NCBI GenBank assembly: GCA_030690985.1
Contig: JAUYFG010000010.1
Location: 1 to 33,336, forward strand
Source: Pseudomonadota bacterium
GTDB taxonomy: Bacteria > Pseudomonadota > Gammaproteobacteria > Burkholderiales > Thiobacillaceae
Length of the DNA stretch: 33,336 nucleotides
Reading direction: 5' to 3'
This document shows, piece after piece, positions 8,042 to 16,127 of this stretch. Position 1 is the stretch's first letter; every line of letters begins with the position of its first letter. Under the pieces are notes generated by a model. The model was not told the origin of the DNA. It saw only the letters and a program-made list of their open reading frames with translations, and searched no databases. Position numbers and translations under genes: made by a program.

Positions 8042-8428
8042 GTGTCCGAAGAAAAAACAGCAGCCCCGAAGCGAATCACGAAGAAAGCCGTAGCCGTTGC
8101 AGAAACAGCCAAGCCCAGGAAAGCCGCAGCGGCTGCGCCCAAGGCTGTAAGCACGCCTCCCGTGAAAACCGCCGCCAAGGCTGTCAGCAAGGCGCCCGCT
8201 GCGGCCAAAGCCGCAACTGCCAAGCCCGCTGGCGAGGCCAAGAAGAAAGCACCCGCTGCCAAAAAGCTCGTCGACAAGCCCGCCGCGCCCTCGGCGGAGG
8301 AACGCCAGCGCTGGATCGCCACCGCAGCCTACCATCGTGCCGAGAAACGCGGATTTGCTGCGGGTTACGAGGTGCAGGACTGGTTTGACGCAGAAGTGGA
8401 AATCGACGCACTCGTCGGCAAAGCCTGA
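8042..8428 (+). CDS. Lys/Ala-rich protein with C-terminal DUF2934 domain
   Basis: The 128-residue product has two parts. Residues 1-80 are a low-complexity tail of Lys, Ala and Pro (repeats of AKAV, KAPAAAK, KPAGEAKKK) resembling the histone H1-like tails of AlgP and similar proteins, expected to be disordered and to bind nucleic acid through charge. Residues about 84-125 match DUF2934: ERQRWIATAAYHRAEKRGF..GYE.QDWFDAE.EID. The start is GTG at 8042 with TAGGAG 8-13 bases upstream; no other start gives this frame. The gene stands alone between the Uma2 leader (opposite strand) and MITE copy C. A nucleoid-associated role is inferred from composition only. Confidence 0.8.
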   Translation: MSEEKTAAPKRITKKAVAVAETAKPRKAAAAAPKAVSTPPVKTAAKAVSKAPAAAKAATAKPAGEAKKKAPAAKKLVDKPAAPSAEERQRWIATAAYHRAEKRGFAAGYEVQDWFDAEVEIDALVGKA

Positions 8429-8484
8429 TCCGACACAGGGCTTGAGGGTTTGCCGGTCGTATTTCCAGGCAAACCTCGCATAGA

Positions 8485-8531
8485 GGCCAGTGTCAGGTTT
8501 TCGTGAAAAGATAATCCGACACTGACTGGCT
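8485..8531. repeat. Imperfect inverted repeat
   Basis: GCCAGTGTCAGG and GACACTGACTGGC face each other around TTTTCGTGAAAAGATAATCC. The arms fit only with a bulge. It follows the DUF2934 gene but has no T tract, so it is not an obvious terminator. Confidence 0.4.
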
Positions 8532-8542
8532 CCGTGATTCCC

Positions 8543-8900
8543 TGTAGGTGCGAATTTATTGGCTCTATGTGATTCGTAGTGGGTAACGCGCAGGGCTGGC
8601 GGGCAGGTCACGCCGATCAAACCGCATACCGGCGAGGGTAGCGTGCGCTGCGCGCACGATTGGACGTGTCCCATGGGATACCGTGCCCTGCGGGACAAAA
8701 ATCGTGCGCACAGCGCACGCTACGGTGGAGTTCGTAGGAGCGGGCTTGCCCGCGATTGACGGCGGTTATCGCGGGCAGCGGAGTCGTTGCCGCTTCAGCG
8801 GCTTCACGAATCCGGCGTACCCCTTGCGGGTGCAAGCCCGCTCCTACGGCAACGCGTTACCCACTACGAATCACATAGAGCCAATTTATTCGCACCTACG
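8543..8900. repeat. Palindromic target hairpin split by MITE copy C
   Basis: GTAGGTGCGAATTTATT lies left of the MITE and AATTTATTCGCACCTAC right of it. Joining them with one AATTTATT copy gives GTAGGTGCGAA-TTTA-TTCGCACCTAC, a perfect 11-bp stem with a 4-base loop. The element therefore inserted into the loop of a REP-like hairpin. Confidence 0.85.
8561..8882. mobile_element. MITE copy C, 322 bp, with perfect 30-bp terminal inverted repeats
   Basis: The ends 8561-8590 and 8853-8882 are exact reverse complements over 30 bp. Flanking 8-bp direct repeats AATTTATT sit at 8553-8560 and 8883-8890. Inside, GTAGCGTGCGCTG... (8638-8660) pairs with ...CAGCGCACGCTAC (8701-8723) over 23 bp with one mismatch, and a second palindrome starting GTAGGAGCGGGCTTGCCCGC is interrupted in its right arm by roughly 57 bp. 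There is no coding capacity. It is very similar to copy B. Confidence 0.92.
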
Positions 8901-8914
8901 AGCAAGCGCCTGGC

Positions 8915-11824
8915 TTACATCCCACTCAGGCTGAAGTACTCCAGCAGGCTCAAGCCGGAAATGGCGGAGAGGAAACCGAGCACCGTGCGGGCGAGCGGCT
9001 GTTGGCTCAGGTTGGCGAAGACGCCGACGTTGATGGTGCGGATCTGGTTCACCATTTCGTCGACCTGGCTGACCAGGCCGCCCTCACCTTCTCCCAGCAG
9101 TTGCATGCGGTAGCGCGCGAGACGGCGCAGGGCTTCCGAGCGCACGCTTTCCGCGACCCGGCGCAGGCGCCAGGCCGACCCCAGCAGCACGGCCACGGTG
9201 AAACCCACCAGCAGATAGAGTGAGAGCGGCACCACCCAATGGTCGAACAAACTGCTTTGCGCGAAGAACAGCAGGAACAGGATCAGGAAGGGGTAATAAA
9301 CCAGGCGCTGCACCGGCTCGGTGGCGCGCGCCAGGAGTTGCACATCCATCCAGTCGTCGTACAGACATTCCATGCAGGCGTCGGGCATGCCGAAGCGATT
9401 CAGGCTGTGCGCCGGCCAGCGGGTTTCGCCGGCGAGGGCACGGGCCATGGCGATGGCGTGGCGGGTCACGCGCAGGACATAGACCAAGAGCCACAGGAAG
9501 GCCGAGATCGACATGACCGCGAAGCCGTAATCCAGCGCGCGCATGGTGAAACTGCGCACCGGCGCGCGGGGAAAGCCGTAGGCCATGAAGATCGCCACGC
9601 CCAGAACCCAGAACATCAGGATCACGAGCAGATAAGGGCGGGCACTGTGCAGGAAGGGCGGCGGCTTGAGTGACTGTTTGCCCAGTGCGCGCCGCAGCAG
9701 GGAACGGCTGTCATGCGGTCGCGCCAGGCTGAGCCGGGGTTCGTGCCCGAGCGCGCGGAGGAAGTCACGCCACACCGCCAGGGTGGAGCGGCGCGACACG
9801 GTATCCGGATCGACCCGCCGCACGCCTTTGAAGTAACGCGCCATGCAGCGCCGCCCGCACGCCGCCAGGGTGTCTTGCGCGCGTGCCAGCAGGCACAGGG
9901 CGAGCAGGCCCGCCGCCAGGCGGATTAATTCGGTGGGCCAGGCGCTGCCGCCCTCCACCCAGCCAAACGGTTCCCCGGCCGGCATCGGCAGACAAGCCAC
10001 GAAACCGGCTGTGAGCAGAGCCAGGGCGGCACCGCCGTAGACCCAGCGGCGACGACGACGCGGCTGGCGCAGGGTGCGGCGCCAGTCGGGATAAAGCAGC
10101 GCCAGCAACAGCGCGCCGCTGGTCAGCGTGGTCAACACCCAGCCCAGCCGCCACAGTGGTAGTTCGTGGGCGGCGGCAGCCTGGGGATTGGCGCAGTGGC
10201 CGGGAAAATCCGTACAACCGCCCGCTACCGTGTTCAGGGGGACGAACTGGCTGCGCCCCACCTCGAATAACCGTGCCTGGCGCCAGGTTGCGTGATTGCT
10301 AGTGCCGCCCGCCATCTCCGCCAGCACCGCCCGCGTGGTTGCGTAGGCGGCCGTCTGGTAGCTGTCACGGAACGGCGGCGCATCGCCCTGTACCGGCGGC
10401 GCCAGTCTGAGGCCATAGCCGGAGGCGACCAGCAGGTTCCGTGTATAGCGGTTGTCGGCCGGGTGCAGCATGGCCGCATCCAGGTCGGTGGTGAAGAAGA
10501 GGGCATCCGGAATGGCGCCGCGCATGGCTTCCAGGGCAAGCAGTTTGTCGTGGTAGTCGTCGCCGAGGATGCCGATGGCGCGTATCCCCGGCCTGCCCGC
10601 GCGTTGCAGTTCGCTTTGCCGACGCAACAGGTCTTGCGCCAGGCGGCGCAGGTAGTCGATCTGGGCATCGCCTTCCGGGCGCTCGATGGCGGTCTTTTCG
10701 TCCTTGCCGGATTTGTCTTCCTTGCTGGAGCCGCCCGCCCGTTTGCCATCGACCCCGCGCAGATAGCCGGTTTTCAGCACCTCGACCCGGTATGGTCGCA
10801 GGGCATCCTCCAGCGCCGCCGAGAGGCCGCGCGCATAGGCCGTGTCGCGCTGCCCGACCAGGGCCACGGTGATGCCCGCCGTTCCGAGCACGGGCAGGTT
10901 CCTTCCGGGCAACTCCTTGCCACGCCAGGCCGGCCAGCGCCCGTCGATGCCGCGTGCCGCCAGTTCACCCGCCAGCGCCCGCGCCAGTTGCGCATCGTCG
11001 GCAATCTGACTGGTGAAGCCGCCGAATTTCCCGGCCAAGGCGGCATCGTGGCTGGTCGCACCGGCTTGCAGCTTGTCCGGGGCCAGGGTGGCGAAGGGGG
11101 AGTGCCAGTGCAGGCGCTGGGCAAAGTCCGGCGCGGCTTTCTCGTCCAGCAATCCTCGCAATGTCCCGCTCGAAGCCGGGCCGATCAGATGCAGATCGCA
11201 ACTGGGCGGCAGCCCCTGCAGCAAGCCCTGCATGCGCGCCAGCAGCGGCGCCGGGCCGCCTTCCTGCGGGCGCTGCCCGAGCGCGGCTTCATCCAGCCAG
11301 AGCAGCAGAATATGGCGCTTCGCGATGGACAGACCGTCGCTGGTCGCGCGCGTGTGCCACTCGAACGGCAGCAGTTTGGGCAGGCCGGGTTCGACATAGC
11401 CGATGTGCTCGGCATCTTCCGGCGCGTAGCCGGCCGTGCCCAGGGCGGAAACCACGGCATAGCGAATGCGGCGGCGGAATTCCTCCGCCCCCACGTAGGG
11501 CGAACCCGGCAGCAGGATGCCCAGCGCGGCGACTGTGCAATCCTCGTTCGCGGCACATTTCTTCCTCGCCTGTTCGCTCAGCCAGTCCAGCGTGTGGCCG
11601 TCGCCGGGATGCTTGTCCTGGTGCCGCGCGACCGCCGAGAACGGGTCTTGCCAGAGGCGCGCTTCCGCCTGTTGCACGCCGACGCTGTCCACCCCGGCCA
11701 GCGGCTGGTCCGGCCGTGTGCCGATCAGCGGCCAGGGCGTGAAGATGGCGCCCATCGCCAGCATCAGCGCCAGCAGAAACTGGGGCCAGACGCCTTGGCC
11801 AGGGGAGGCGGTCGGGTCGGACAT
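8915..11824 (-). CDS. Large multi-pass membrane protein with extended N-terminal soluble region, unknown function
   Basis: The 969-residue protein was not recognised. It opens with a hydrophobic anchor (about residues 14-30). A soluble region of some 500 residues follows, with several alternating beta/alpha stretches, for example GITVALVGQRDTAYARGLSA, IRAIGILGDDYHDKLLALEA and ALFFTTDLDAAM, reminiscent of periplasmic-binding or Rossmann-like folds. From about residue 560 there are around seven hydrophobic segments, including GWVLTTLTSGALLLALLYP, PYLLVILMFWVLGVAIFMAY and LSLYLLVGFTVAVLLGSAW, with Arg-rich cytosolic loops. The start at 11824 (MSDPTASPG) is preferred; a TTG further upstream is possible, and neither has a strong ribosome binding site. 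It follows the hydrolase gene by 81 bases and ends next to MITE copy C. A sensory or envelope role is only a guess. Confidence 0.75.
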   Translation of the reverse strand: MSDPTASPGQGVWPQFLLALMLAMGAIFTPWPLIGTRPDQPLAGVDSVGVQQAEARLWQDPFSAVARHQDKHPGDGHTLDWLSEQARKKCAANEDCTVAALGILLPGSPYVGAEEFRRRIRYAVVSALGTAGYAPEDAEHIGYVEPGLPKLLPFEWHTRATSDGLSIAKRHILLLWLDEAALGQRPQEGGPAPLLARMQGLLQGLPPSCDLHLIGPASSGTLRGLLDEKAAPDFAQRLHWHSPFATLAPDKLQAGATSHDAALAGKFGGFTSQIADDAQLARALAGELAARGIDGRWPAWRGKELPGRNLPVLGTAGITVALVGQRDTAYARGLSAALEDALRPYRVEVLKTGYLRGVDGKRAGGSSKEDKSGKDEKTAIERPEGDAQIDYLRRLAQDLLRRQSELQRAGRPGIRAIGILGDDYHDKLLALEAMRGAIPDALFFTTDLDAAMLHPADNRYTRNLLVASGYGLRLAPPVQGDAPPFRDSYQTAAYATTRAVLAEMAGGTSNHATWRQARLFEVGRSQFVPLNTVAGGCTDFPGHCANPQAAAAHELPLWRLGWVLTTLTSGALLLALLYPDWRRTLRQPRRRRRWVYGGAALALLTAGFVACLPMPAGEPFGWVEGGSAWPTELIRLAAGLLALCLLARAQDTLAACGRRCMARYFKGVRRVDPDTVSRRSTLAVWRDFLRALGHEPRLSLARPHDSRSLLRRALGKQSLKPPPFLHSARPYLLVILMFWVLGVAIFMAYGFPRAPVRSFTMRALDYGFAVMSISAFLWLLVYVLRVTRHAIAMARALAGETRWPAHSLNRFGMPDACMECLYDDWMDVQLLARATEPVQRLVYYPFLILFLLFFAQSSLFDHWVVPLSLYLLVGFTVAVLLGSAWRLRRVAESVRSEALRRLARYRMQLLGEGEGGLVSQVDEMVNQIRTINVGVFANLSQQPLARTVLGFLSAISGLSLLEYFSLSGM

Positions 11825-11905
11825 GCTCAGTTGACGGTTTGCAAAGTGATTCTCGATAGCGCAAGCAGTGCCGTGCCCCTGCAATCCGGGATGAATGCCA
11901 TCGCT

Positions 11906-13513
11906 TCACGCCTCCATCAGCGCGTCCGGATTCCAGGCCGAGATGACAAAGCGCAGCGTGCCACGGATGCCGGGCGTGGTGATGCTGTCGAAGGGAATAC
12001 GCACATCCACCTTGCCACCTTTGAGGCTTTTGGTATCGATCTCGGTATCGGCCGCGCTCATGCCCTGGTCCTGCCAGGCATAGTGGACTTTCCATTTATC
12101 ACCCTCTGCCGCAGGGGGAACCATTTCCAGCACGATCGAATTGCGGAACAGATAGCCGCCCTCGTAATGCTCATTCACCCAGAGTTTGCGGTCGATCTCG
12201 TAATCAGGCACACGCACTCCGAGCGCCATGCTGTAGGCAAGCGAATTCCGTTTCTTGTTGATGCGCGAGCGATTCGCCAGAAACACCGACGACAAATACA
12301 ACGAGCCGTTCTTCTTCGGTGCGCTTTGCCATTCCTCGTGGGTAAGACAGGCAACTGAATCTTCCTCGGCGGTGCGCCGCGTGAGATACCACAATTTCCC
12401 ACGCGGCGACGCCAGCAATTCAAATTGATACAGCGCATTGATCTTGCGCCCGTCACTCACGGCATTCTGCACCTCGGTCGGCAGGCGTATTTCCGCCACA
12501 TCGACCCAGAGATCGACCCGCACATTGCCGAACAGAAAGCGAGTGAGGTTCTGATAAGCCTCTTCACTGTTGACTATGCCAAAAAAACCCGAATGGGCAC
12601 GATACGCAAATGCCTTGGCACACGGAGCGCCCGGCGCACCGTTGGCTTTGAGTCCGGTCAGCGTTGCGTTTTGAATGCGCACCAGGCCGTCGCTGCCGTG
12701 GCCGGCAAAGGTGCGCGATGCACCCAGCGCCACCTCGTAATCCATGCGGTTGCTGCCAACCATGCAGAAGACGCGTTCCGGGGAAAAAAGCGCCTCGGGA
12801 ATCCAGGCGACACTGTCTGTTTTTTCATAGGCGGCTTTGATGTCGAGATAGCGCGCCATGTTTTTTCGGTTGAAGTTATCCATGTCGGCAAGACTCAACC
12901 AGGACGGCACATTGATTCCCGCCATCTCGATGCCGTCGTGTGGCGTCGCATAAGTGAACAACTTGTCGACATACTGCCTGGCATTCTTGACATCAAGCTT
13001 CGGGTTCTGCAGAAGGCCACGGCAGACCAGCCCGCCCATCGAATGCGCCACCAGATAGCAGCGAAATGCATCGGGCGTGATGCCGTTATCGGGATTGGCA
13101 CAAACCAGATCACGTACACGCAATATCAGTTCGCCCAGTCTGGTGGAGAAATCTTCAATTGGCGGGGTCTTGCCCAGGCCAAGCAGACGCGATGATTCGT
13201 CGTAATAGCGGTAAATGACGATCGAGCGGCTGGTGAGCTTGTTGTCCGGGTCCGCACTCCATTCCGGATCGAGAATGTCATAGCCATCCTCATATACATC
13301 CCGATAATTGAAATCCGACGCGAGTCGCACTACCGGCGATTCGAAATGGTATTTTCGCGGCTGTCTGGATTTGTCGGGCACGGCGCGATATACGGTCGAA
13401 CCTATATTGAATCCACAGAAAGGATCGGCAGTGGTTTCGTCGATCTCGGAAGGTGTCATGGCATAGCCGCGCACATAAATGATCGGGTGAAACGGTGTGT
13501 TCTTGTTAGGCAT
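11906..13513 (-). CDS. Alpha/beta hydrolase, PGAP1/lipase-like
   Basis: The 535-residue protein has a lipase-type alpha/beta hydrolase N-terminal half: HPIIYVRGYAMT as the first strand and oxyanion region, nucleophile S158 in CYLVAHSMGGLVCRG, an acid candidate D275 in GHGSDGLVRI, and the catalytic histidine candidate H307 in YRAHSGFFGIVNSEEA. The remaining 200 residues form a beta-rich C-terminal domain that was not identified. No signal peptide is present. The ATG at 13513 has AGGAGA a few bases upstream. It lies between the amidase (111-bp gap) and the large membrane protein, all on the minus strand. Phospholipase or esterase activity is inferred; the substrate is unknown. Confidence 0.8.
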   Translation of the reverse strand: MPNKNTPFHPIIYVRGYAMTPSEIDETTADPFCGFNIGSTVYRAVPDKSRQPRKYHFESPVVRLASDFNYRDVYEDGYDILDPEWSADPDNKLTSRSIVIYRYYDESSRLLGLGKTPPIEDFSTRLGELILRVRDLVCANPDNGITPDAFRCYLVAHSMGGLVCRGLLQNPKLDVKNARQYVDKLFTYATPHDGIEMAGINVPSWLSLADMDNFNRKNMARYLDIKAAYEKTDSVAWIPEALFSPERVFCMVGSNRMDYEVALGASRTFAGHGSDGLVRIQNATLTGLKANGAPGAPCAKAFAYRAHSGFFGIVNSEEAYQNLTRFLFGNVRVDLWVDVAEIRLPTEVQNAVSDGRKINALYQFELLASPRGKLWYLTRRTAEEDSVACLTHEEWQSAPKKNGSLYLSSVFLANRSRINKKRNSLAYSMALGVRVPDYEIDRKLWVNEHYEGGYLFRNSIVLEMVPPAAEGDKWKVHYAWQDQGMSAADTEIDTKSLKGGKVDVRIPFDSITTPGIRGTLRFVISAWNPDALMEA

Positions 13514-13624
13514 GACGTTCTCCTCTTGTGATCGCGGGGTGTGCGGTTTTTTCGGGGTGTTGAAAACCTGCATGAATTTGCGTCGATGCCACTTCGACAC
13601 CCTCAGTGCCAATCGCCTCGCCGT

Positions 13625-14455
13625 TCAAGCCGCTTGCAAATAGCGGCCGTGGCACCACCCCACCAGGTCCATCACGCCGCTCACCTCGTCCAGCACATCG
13701 ACCTTCCACCACAGGCCGTTCTGTTCCAGCGCCTGTACCCGGGTGCCCGCCGGGATGGGGCTGCCCGCGAGGATGGGGTGCTCGGTGCCGGGACCGCTAC
13801 GCACGTTGAGCGCGGCGCTGCTGGTGAAGATCGGCAGATCGTCTTCCTGGCGGCCGAAGAGGCGGGCGCGCAGGCTGGCCAGCGGGAAGTCGGGGCCGGG
13901 GTCGCTCTTGCGGCCGGGGGCGATGTCGTCGTGGCCGATGATGTCCTGCAAGCCGTAGTGCGCAATCAGGGCCTGGGAAACACTGAAGGCGGCATCGATC
14001 TGCTCCGGGGTGTAGGTCTGCCAACCGCTGGGAGGCAGGCCGGGGGCATCGTTCTTGTGGCGGGCGACACGCACCTGATCGTCCGGAACGACGATCTTGA
14101 GCGGCGAAATCCATTTCCCGGCGATGTGGTCGAGCCGGCCGACGTTGTCCAGTTCGATACCTGTCGTGAGGTGGTTGAGGCCGCTTACCCCTTGCCAGAT
14201 CGATGCGCCGGCGTGCCAGGCGACGACATTGAACGGCACCAGTTGGGTGATCTTGCCGTCGCGGCCGATGACCAGATGCGCGGAGGCTTTGGCCTGCGGG
14301 TTGACCAGCCAGCTGATGCTGCTTTCGGCGCTACGCCCGGCGGTGTAGTGCATCACCAGCCAGCGCGGCTGCATGACGCCGCCTTTATTGGGACTGGCCA
14401 GGTAGGGAATGGCGGTACCGTCATCCTGGACCAGGCGGTGATTGCGGATTTTCAT
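13625..14455 (-). CDS. N-acetylmuramoyl-L-alanine amidase with C-terminal SH3-like domain
   Basis: The 276-residue protein has an Amidase_2/PGRP-type catalytic domain (residues about 15-190) that cleaves the lactyl-amide bond between muramic acid and the peptide stem. Expected zinc ligands are H36 in LVMHYTAG, H175 in IIGHDDIAPG and D185 in GRKSDPGPDF; E101 in TTGIELDNVG is a further conserved acidic residue. Residues about 208-276 form a bacterial SH3 domain (LNVRSGPGTEHPIL, WWKVDV), usually used for wall binding. No signal peptide is visible, so it either acts in the cytoplasm like AmpD or leaves the cell by another route. The ATG at 14455 has AAGGAG upstream. It heads the minus-strand set with the hydrolase and membrane protein. 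Confidence 0.9.
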   Translation of the reverse strand: MKIRNHRLVQDDGTAIPYLASPNKGGVMQPRWLVMHYTAGRSAESSISWLVNPQAKASAHLVIGRDGKITQLVPFNVVAWHAGASIWQGVSGLNHLTTGIELDNVGRLDHIAGKWISPLKIVVPDDQVRVARHKNDAPGLPPSGWQTYTPEQIDAAFSVSQALIAHYGLQDIIGHDDIAPGRKSDPGPDFPLASLRARLFGRQEDDLPIFTSSAALNVRSGPGTEHPILAGSPIPAGTRVQALEQNGLWWKVDVLDEVSGVMDLVGWCHGRYLQAA

Positions 14456-14722
14456 GGGAACTCCTTGTTCGTTGCGGGTAGCGGCGCAAGGGTGTTTTAG
14501 CAAGGATAGTGCCAGGACGGCATAGGTGCGAATGCGGTCGGCAGCACGGGTGGGGCGCGGGTCTGCCGGGGCATGGATGACCCGGTCAGGCAGCCTGGTG
14601 GGTCAGAAAATACCCGCCTGGAAAAAGAATGGGGACAGGGTAAATCCCCGCGCTTGGTTGGCAGCGTCCCTGCTTTGCTGTTTCATGTGAGCATTCCCGT
14701 GCATTTCAGAAGTGGTCTCTCG
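14456..14722. other. Intergenic region between amidase and corA-like gene
   Basis: This 267-bp divergent region holds the promoters of the amidase set (minus) and the transporter (plus). No clear -35/-10 pair, operator or repeat stood out. Confidence 0.4.
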
Positions 14723-15691
14723 ATGGACATCCTGTTGCTCGCTTCCCCTGTCGGCACACCGCCACGCAAACTCGATCGGATCGATTCCTGCCCGAGTGAG
14801 GGCTTTGTCTGGCTGGACTTCACCCGTGGGCAGGCGACCAACTGGCATGAAACGGTGGAACGTCTGGGTTGCGGCCCGCTGCACGAAGGCCATGTGCGCG
14901 ATAGCCTGAACCCCGCGCATCCCTCTTTCTTCGACAGCACCAGCAACTACGACATGGTGATATTTCGCGGCCTGGCGCCGGATATCGAAGACGACCAATT
15001 CAACACCCATGCAGTCGCCTTATTCCTGTTCGACCGGGTTCTGGTGACGGTGCAGCCGGGCGACAGTCGCTCCATAAAGGCGGTGAAGGAGCGCCTGCTC
15101 GACCAGAACGGACGCGCGCCGGCCGATCCGGCGGCATTGCTGCACCTGCTCCTCAACGCGATGGTGGATCGCTTCCTGGCGTTGCGTGAACCGCTCACCC
15201 AGCAGATGGAAGTGTGGATGGAACGTCTGCTCGATCCGCGTCGGCGCACCAGCAAGTGGTATCGGGTGATGAGCCACCGCAGCCAGTTGCGGCGCCTGGA
15301 AGTCCTCTGCGACGAACAGGAAGACGCCCTGGTCACCTGGCGCGACAACACCCGCCTGGAGATCGCCGAGAGTCTTTATGTCCGCTATACCGATCTGCTG
15401 GAGCACATCCGCCGCGTAGCCAAATTCGCCCGCGGCCAGCAACATGAAGTGGAAGGGCTGATGCAGTTGCATTTCGCCGCGCTGTCGAACCGCACCAACG
15501 AAATCATGCGCGTGCTCACCGTGCTCTCGGCCATCTTCCTGCCGCTCACCCTGGTCGCCGGCATCTACGGCATGAATTTCGAGTTCATGCCGGAACTGCA
15601 TACCCGCCACGGCTACTTCTACACCCTCGGCGGCATGGTCTTGCTCGCTGCGGCGCTGCTGGGGTGGTTTCGCTGGAAAAAGTGGTTCTGA
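14723..15691 (+). CDS. corA: CorA-family divalent cation transporter
   Basis: The 322-residue protein has the CorA/ZntB layout: an N-terminal cytosolic alpha/beta domain, a long helical stalk (about residues 140-250, rich in R, E, L), then two C-terminal transmembrane helices with the signature YGMNFEFMPEL after the first. The GMN motif forms the pore entrance in the pentameric channel. It could carry Mg2+ or Co2+ inward, or Zn2+ as in ZntB; the sequence does not decide. The ATG at 14723 starts the conserved region; a longer start would add 50 unconserved residues. The last seven codons (RWKKWF plus stop) are repeated at 15779-15799 beyond a palindromic repeat. No regulatory element was seen. 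Confidence 0.88.
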   Translation: MDILLLASPVGTPPRKLDRIDSCPSEGFVWLDFTRGQATNWHETVERLGCGPLHEGHVRDSLNPAHPSFFDSTSNYDMVIFRGLAPDIEDDQFNTHAVALFLFDRVLVTVQPGDSRSIKAVKERLLDQNGRAPADPAALLHLLLNAMVDRFLALREPLTQQMEVWMERLLDPRRRTSKWYRVMSHRSQLRRLEVLCDEQEDALVTWRDNTRLEIAESLYVRYTDLLEHIRRVAKFARGQQHEVEGLMQLHFAALSNRTNEIMRVLTVLSAIFLPLTLVAGIYGMNFEFMPELHTRHGYFYTLGGMVLLAAALLGWFRWKKWF

Positions 15692-15799
15692 GCAAGGTTG
15701 GAGGTAGGTTGGGCAAAGCGAAGCGTGCCCAACATTGCGACGGGTTGTTGGGCACGCTTCGCTTTGCCCAACCTACGTCGCTGGAAGAAATGGTTCTGA
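15692..15799. repeat. GTAGGTTGGGC palindrome flanked by a copy of the corA-like gene end
   Basis: The palindrome at 15704-15776 has arms of about 30 bp starting GTAGGTTGGGCAAAGCGAAG. On either side stand CGCTGGAAAAAGTGGTTCTG (15671-15690) and CGCTGGAAGAAATGGTTCTG (15779-15798), each followed by A. The copies differ at two bases, both silent in the RWKKWF reading. This looks like a target duplication or a recombination footprint at the gene end. Confidence 0.75.
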
Positions 15800-15836
15800 G
15801 GACGACGTCCGGCCGCAGCCGCCATCCCGGATTCCG

Positions 15837-15898
15837 CTGATGAAGCCCCTAAGCGAAGGACTAAGCCGCCAAAAGACGGCGGCCAAGTCCCTGCTTAT
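15837..15898. repeat. Second copy of the 62-bp nested-hairpin repeat
   Basis: Identical to 6131-6192 over all 62 bases. Complete identity over 9.7 kb, in DNA without coding capacity, suggests recent spread or selection on the structure. It sits just beyond the end of the small secreted protein gene, on the opposite side from its promoter. Confidence 0.85.
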
Positions 15899-15922
15899 GC
15901 GCTGCATCCGGGCTACGAGTGC

Positions 15923-16117
15923 TCAACGCAAACTCAGCGCCAGCCAGAACATGCGCCGGGTGATCTCGGCCTTCAGCGCCGGGCTGGTGCGTGGGTGGGC
16001 ACGATGCGGTGGCGCCACCTCCCTGGCCTGCAAGGTCGGCACATGGATCGGCCGTTCCAGTTGCGCCGCCTGCGCGACCCCAACCGACAACAGCATGCAC
16101 AGCAGAACATTTTTCAT
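15923..16117 (-). CDS. Small secreted hypothetical protein
   Basis: A 64-residue frame starts MKNVLLCMLLSVGVAQA, a convincing signal peptide with cleavage expected after AQA (residue 17), leaving a basic, proline- and histidine-containing mature part of 47 residues (EVAPPHRAHPRTSPALKAE). GGAG lies 8 bases before the ATG at 16117. No family was recognised. The 5' region folds into strong hairpins (16128-16235). The signal peptide and ribosome binding site make it likely to be real, but small frames in GC-rich DNA carry risk. Confidence 0.5.
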   Translation of the reverse strand: MKNVLLCMLLSVGVAQAAQLERPIHVPTLQAREVAPPHRAHPRTSPALKAEITRRMFWLALSLR

Positions 16118-16127
16118 GATCGTCTCC

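Noticed and set aside
8617-8934. Small frames inside the MITE copies (for example 8617-8835 and 8683-8934)
   Set aside because: They are repeated at 6287-6502 and similar sites because the element is repeated. They read through hairpins and terminal repeats and lack ribosome binding sites.
10292-12358. A 688-codon plus-strand frame across the membrane protein and hydrolase genes
   Set aside because: It spans two genes on the other strand that have real protein character and ribosome binding sites. The plus frame shows no domain.
11906-14455. Type VI secretion effector cluster (amidase plus lipase)
   Set aside because: No VgrG, PAAR, Hcp or adaptor gene is present, and no marker domain is visible in the enzymes. 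The idea cannot be supported from this window.
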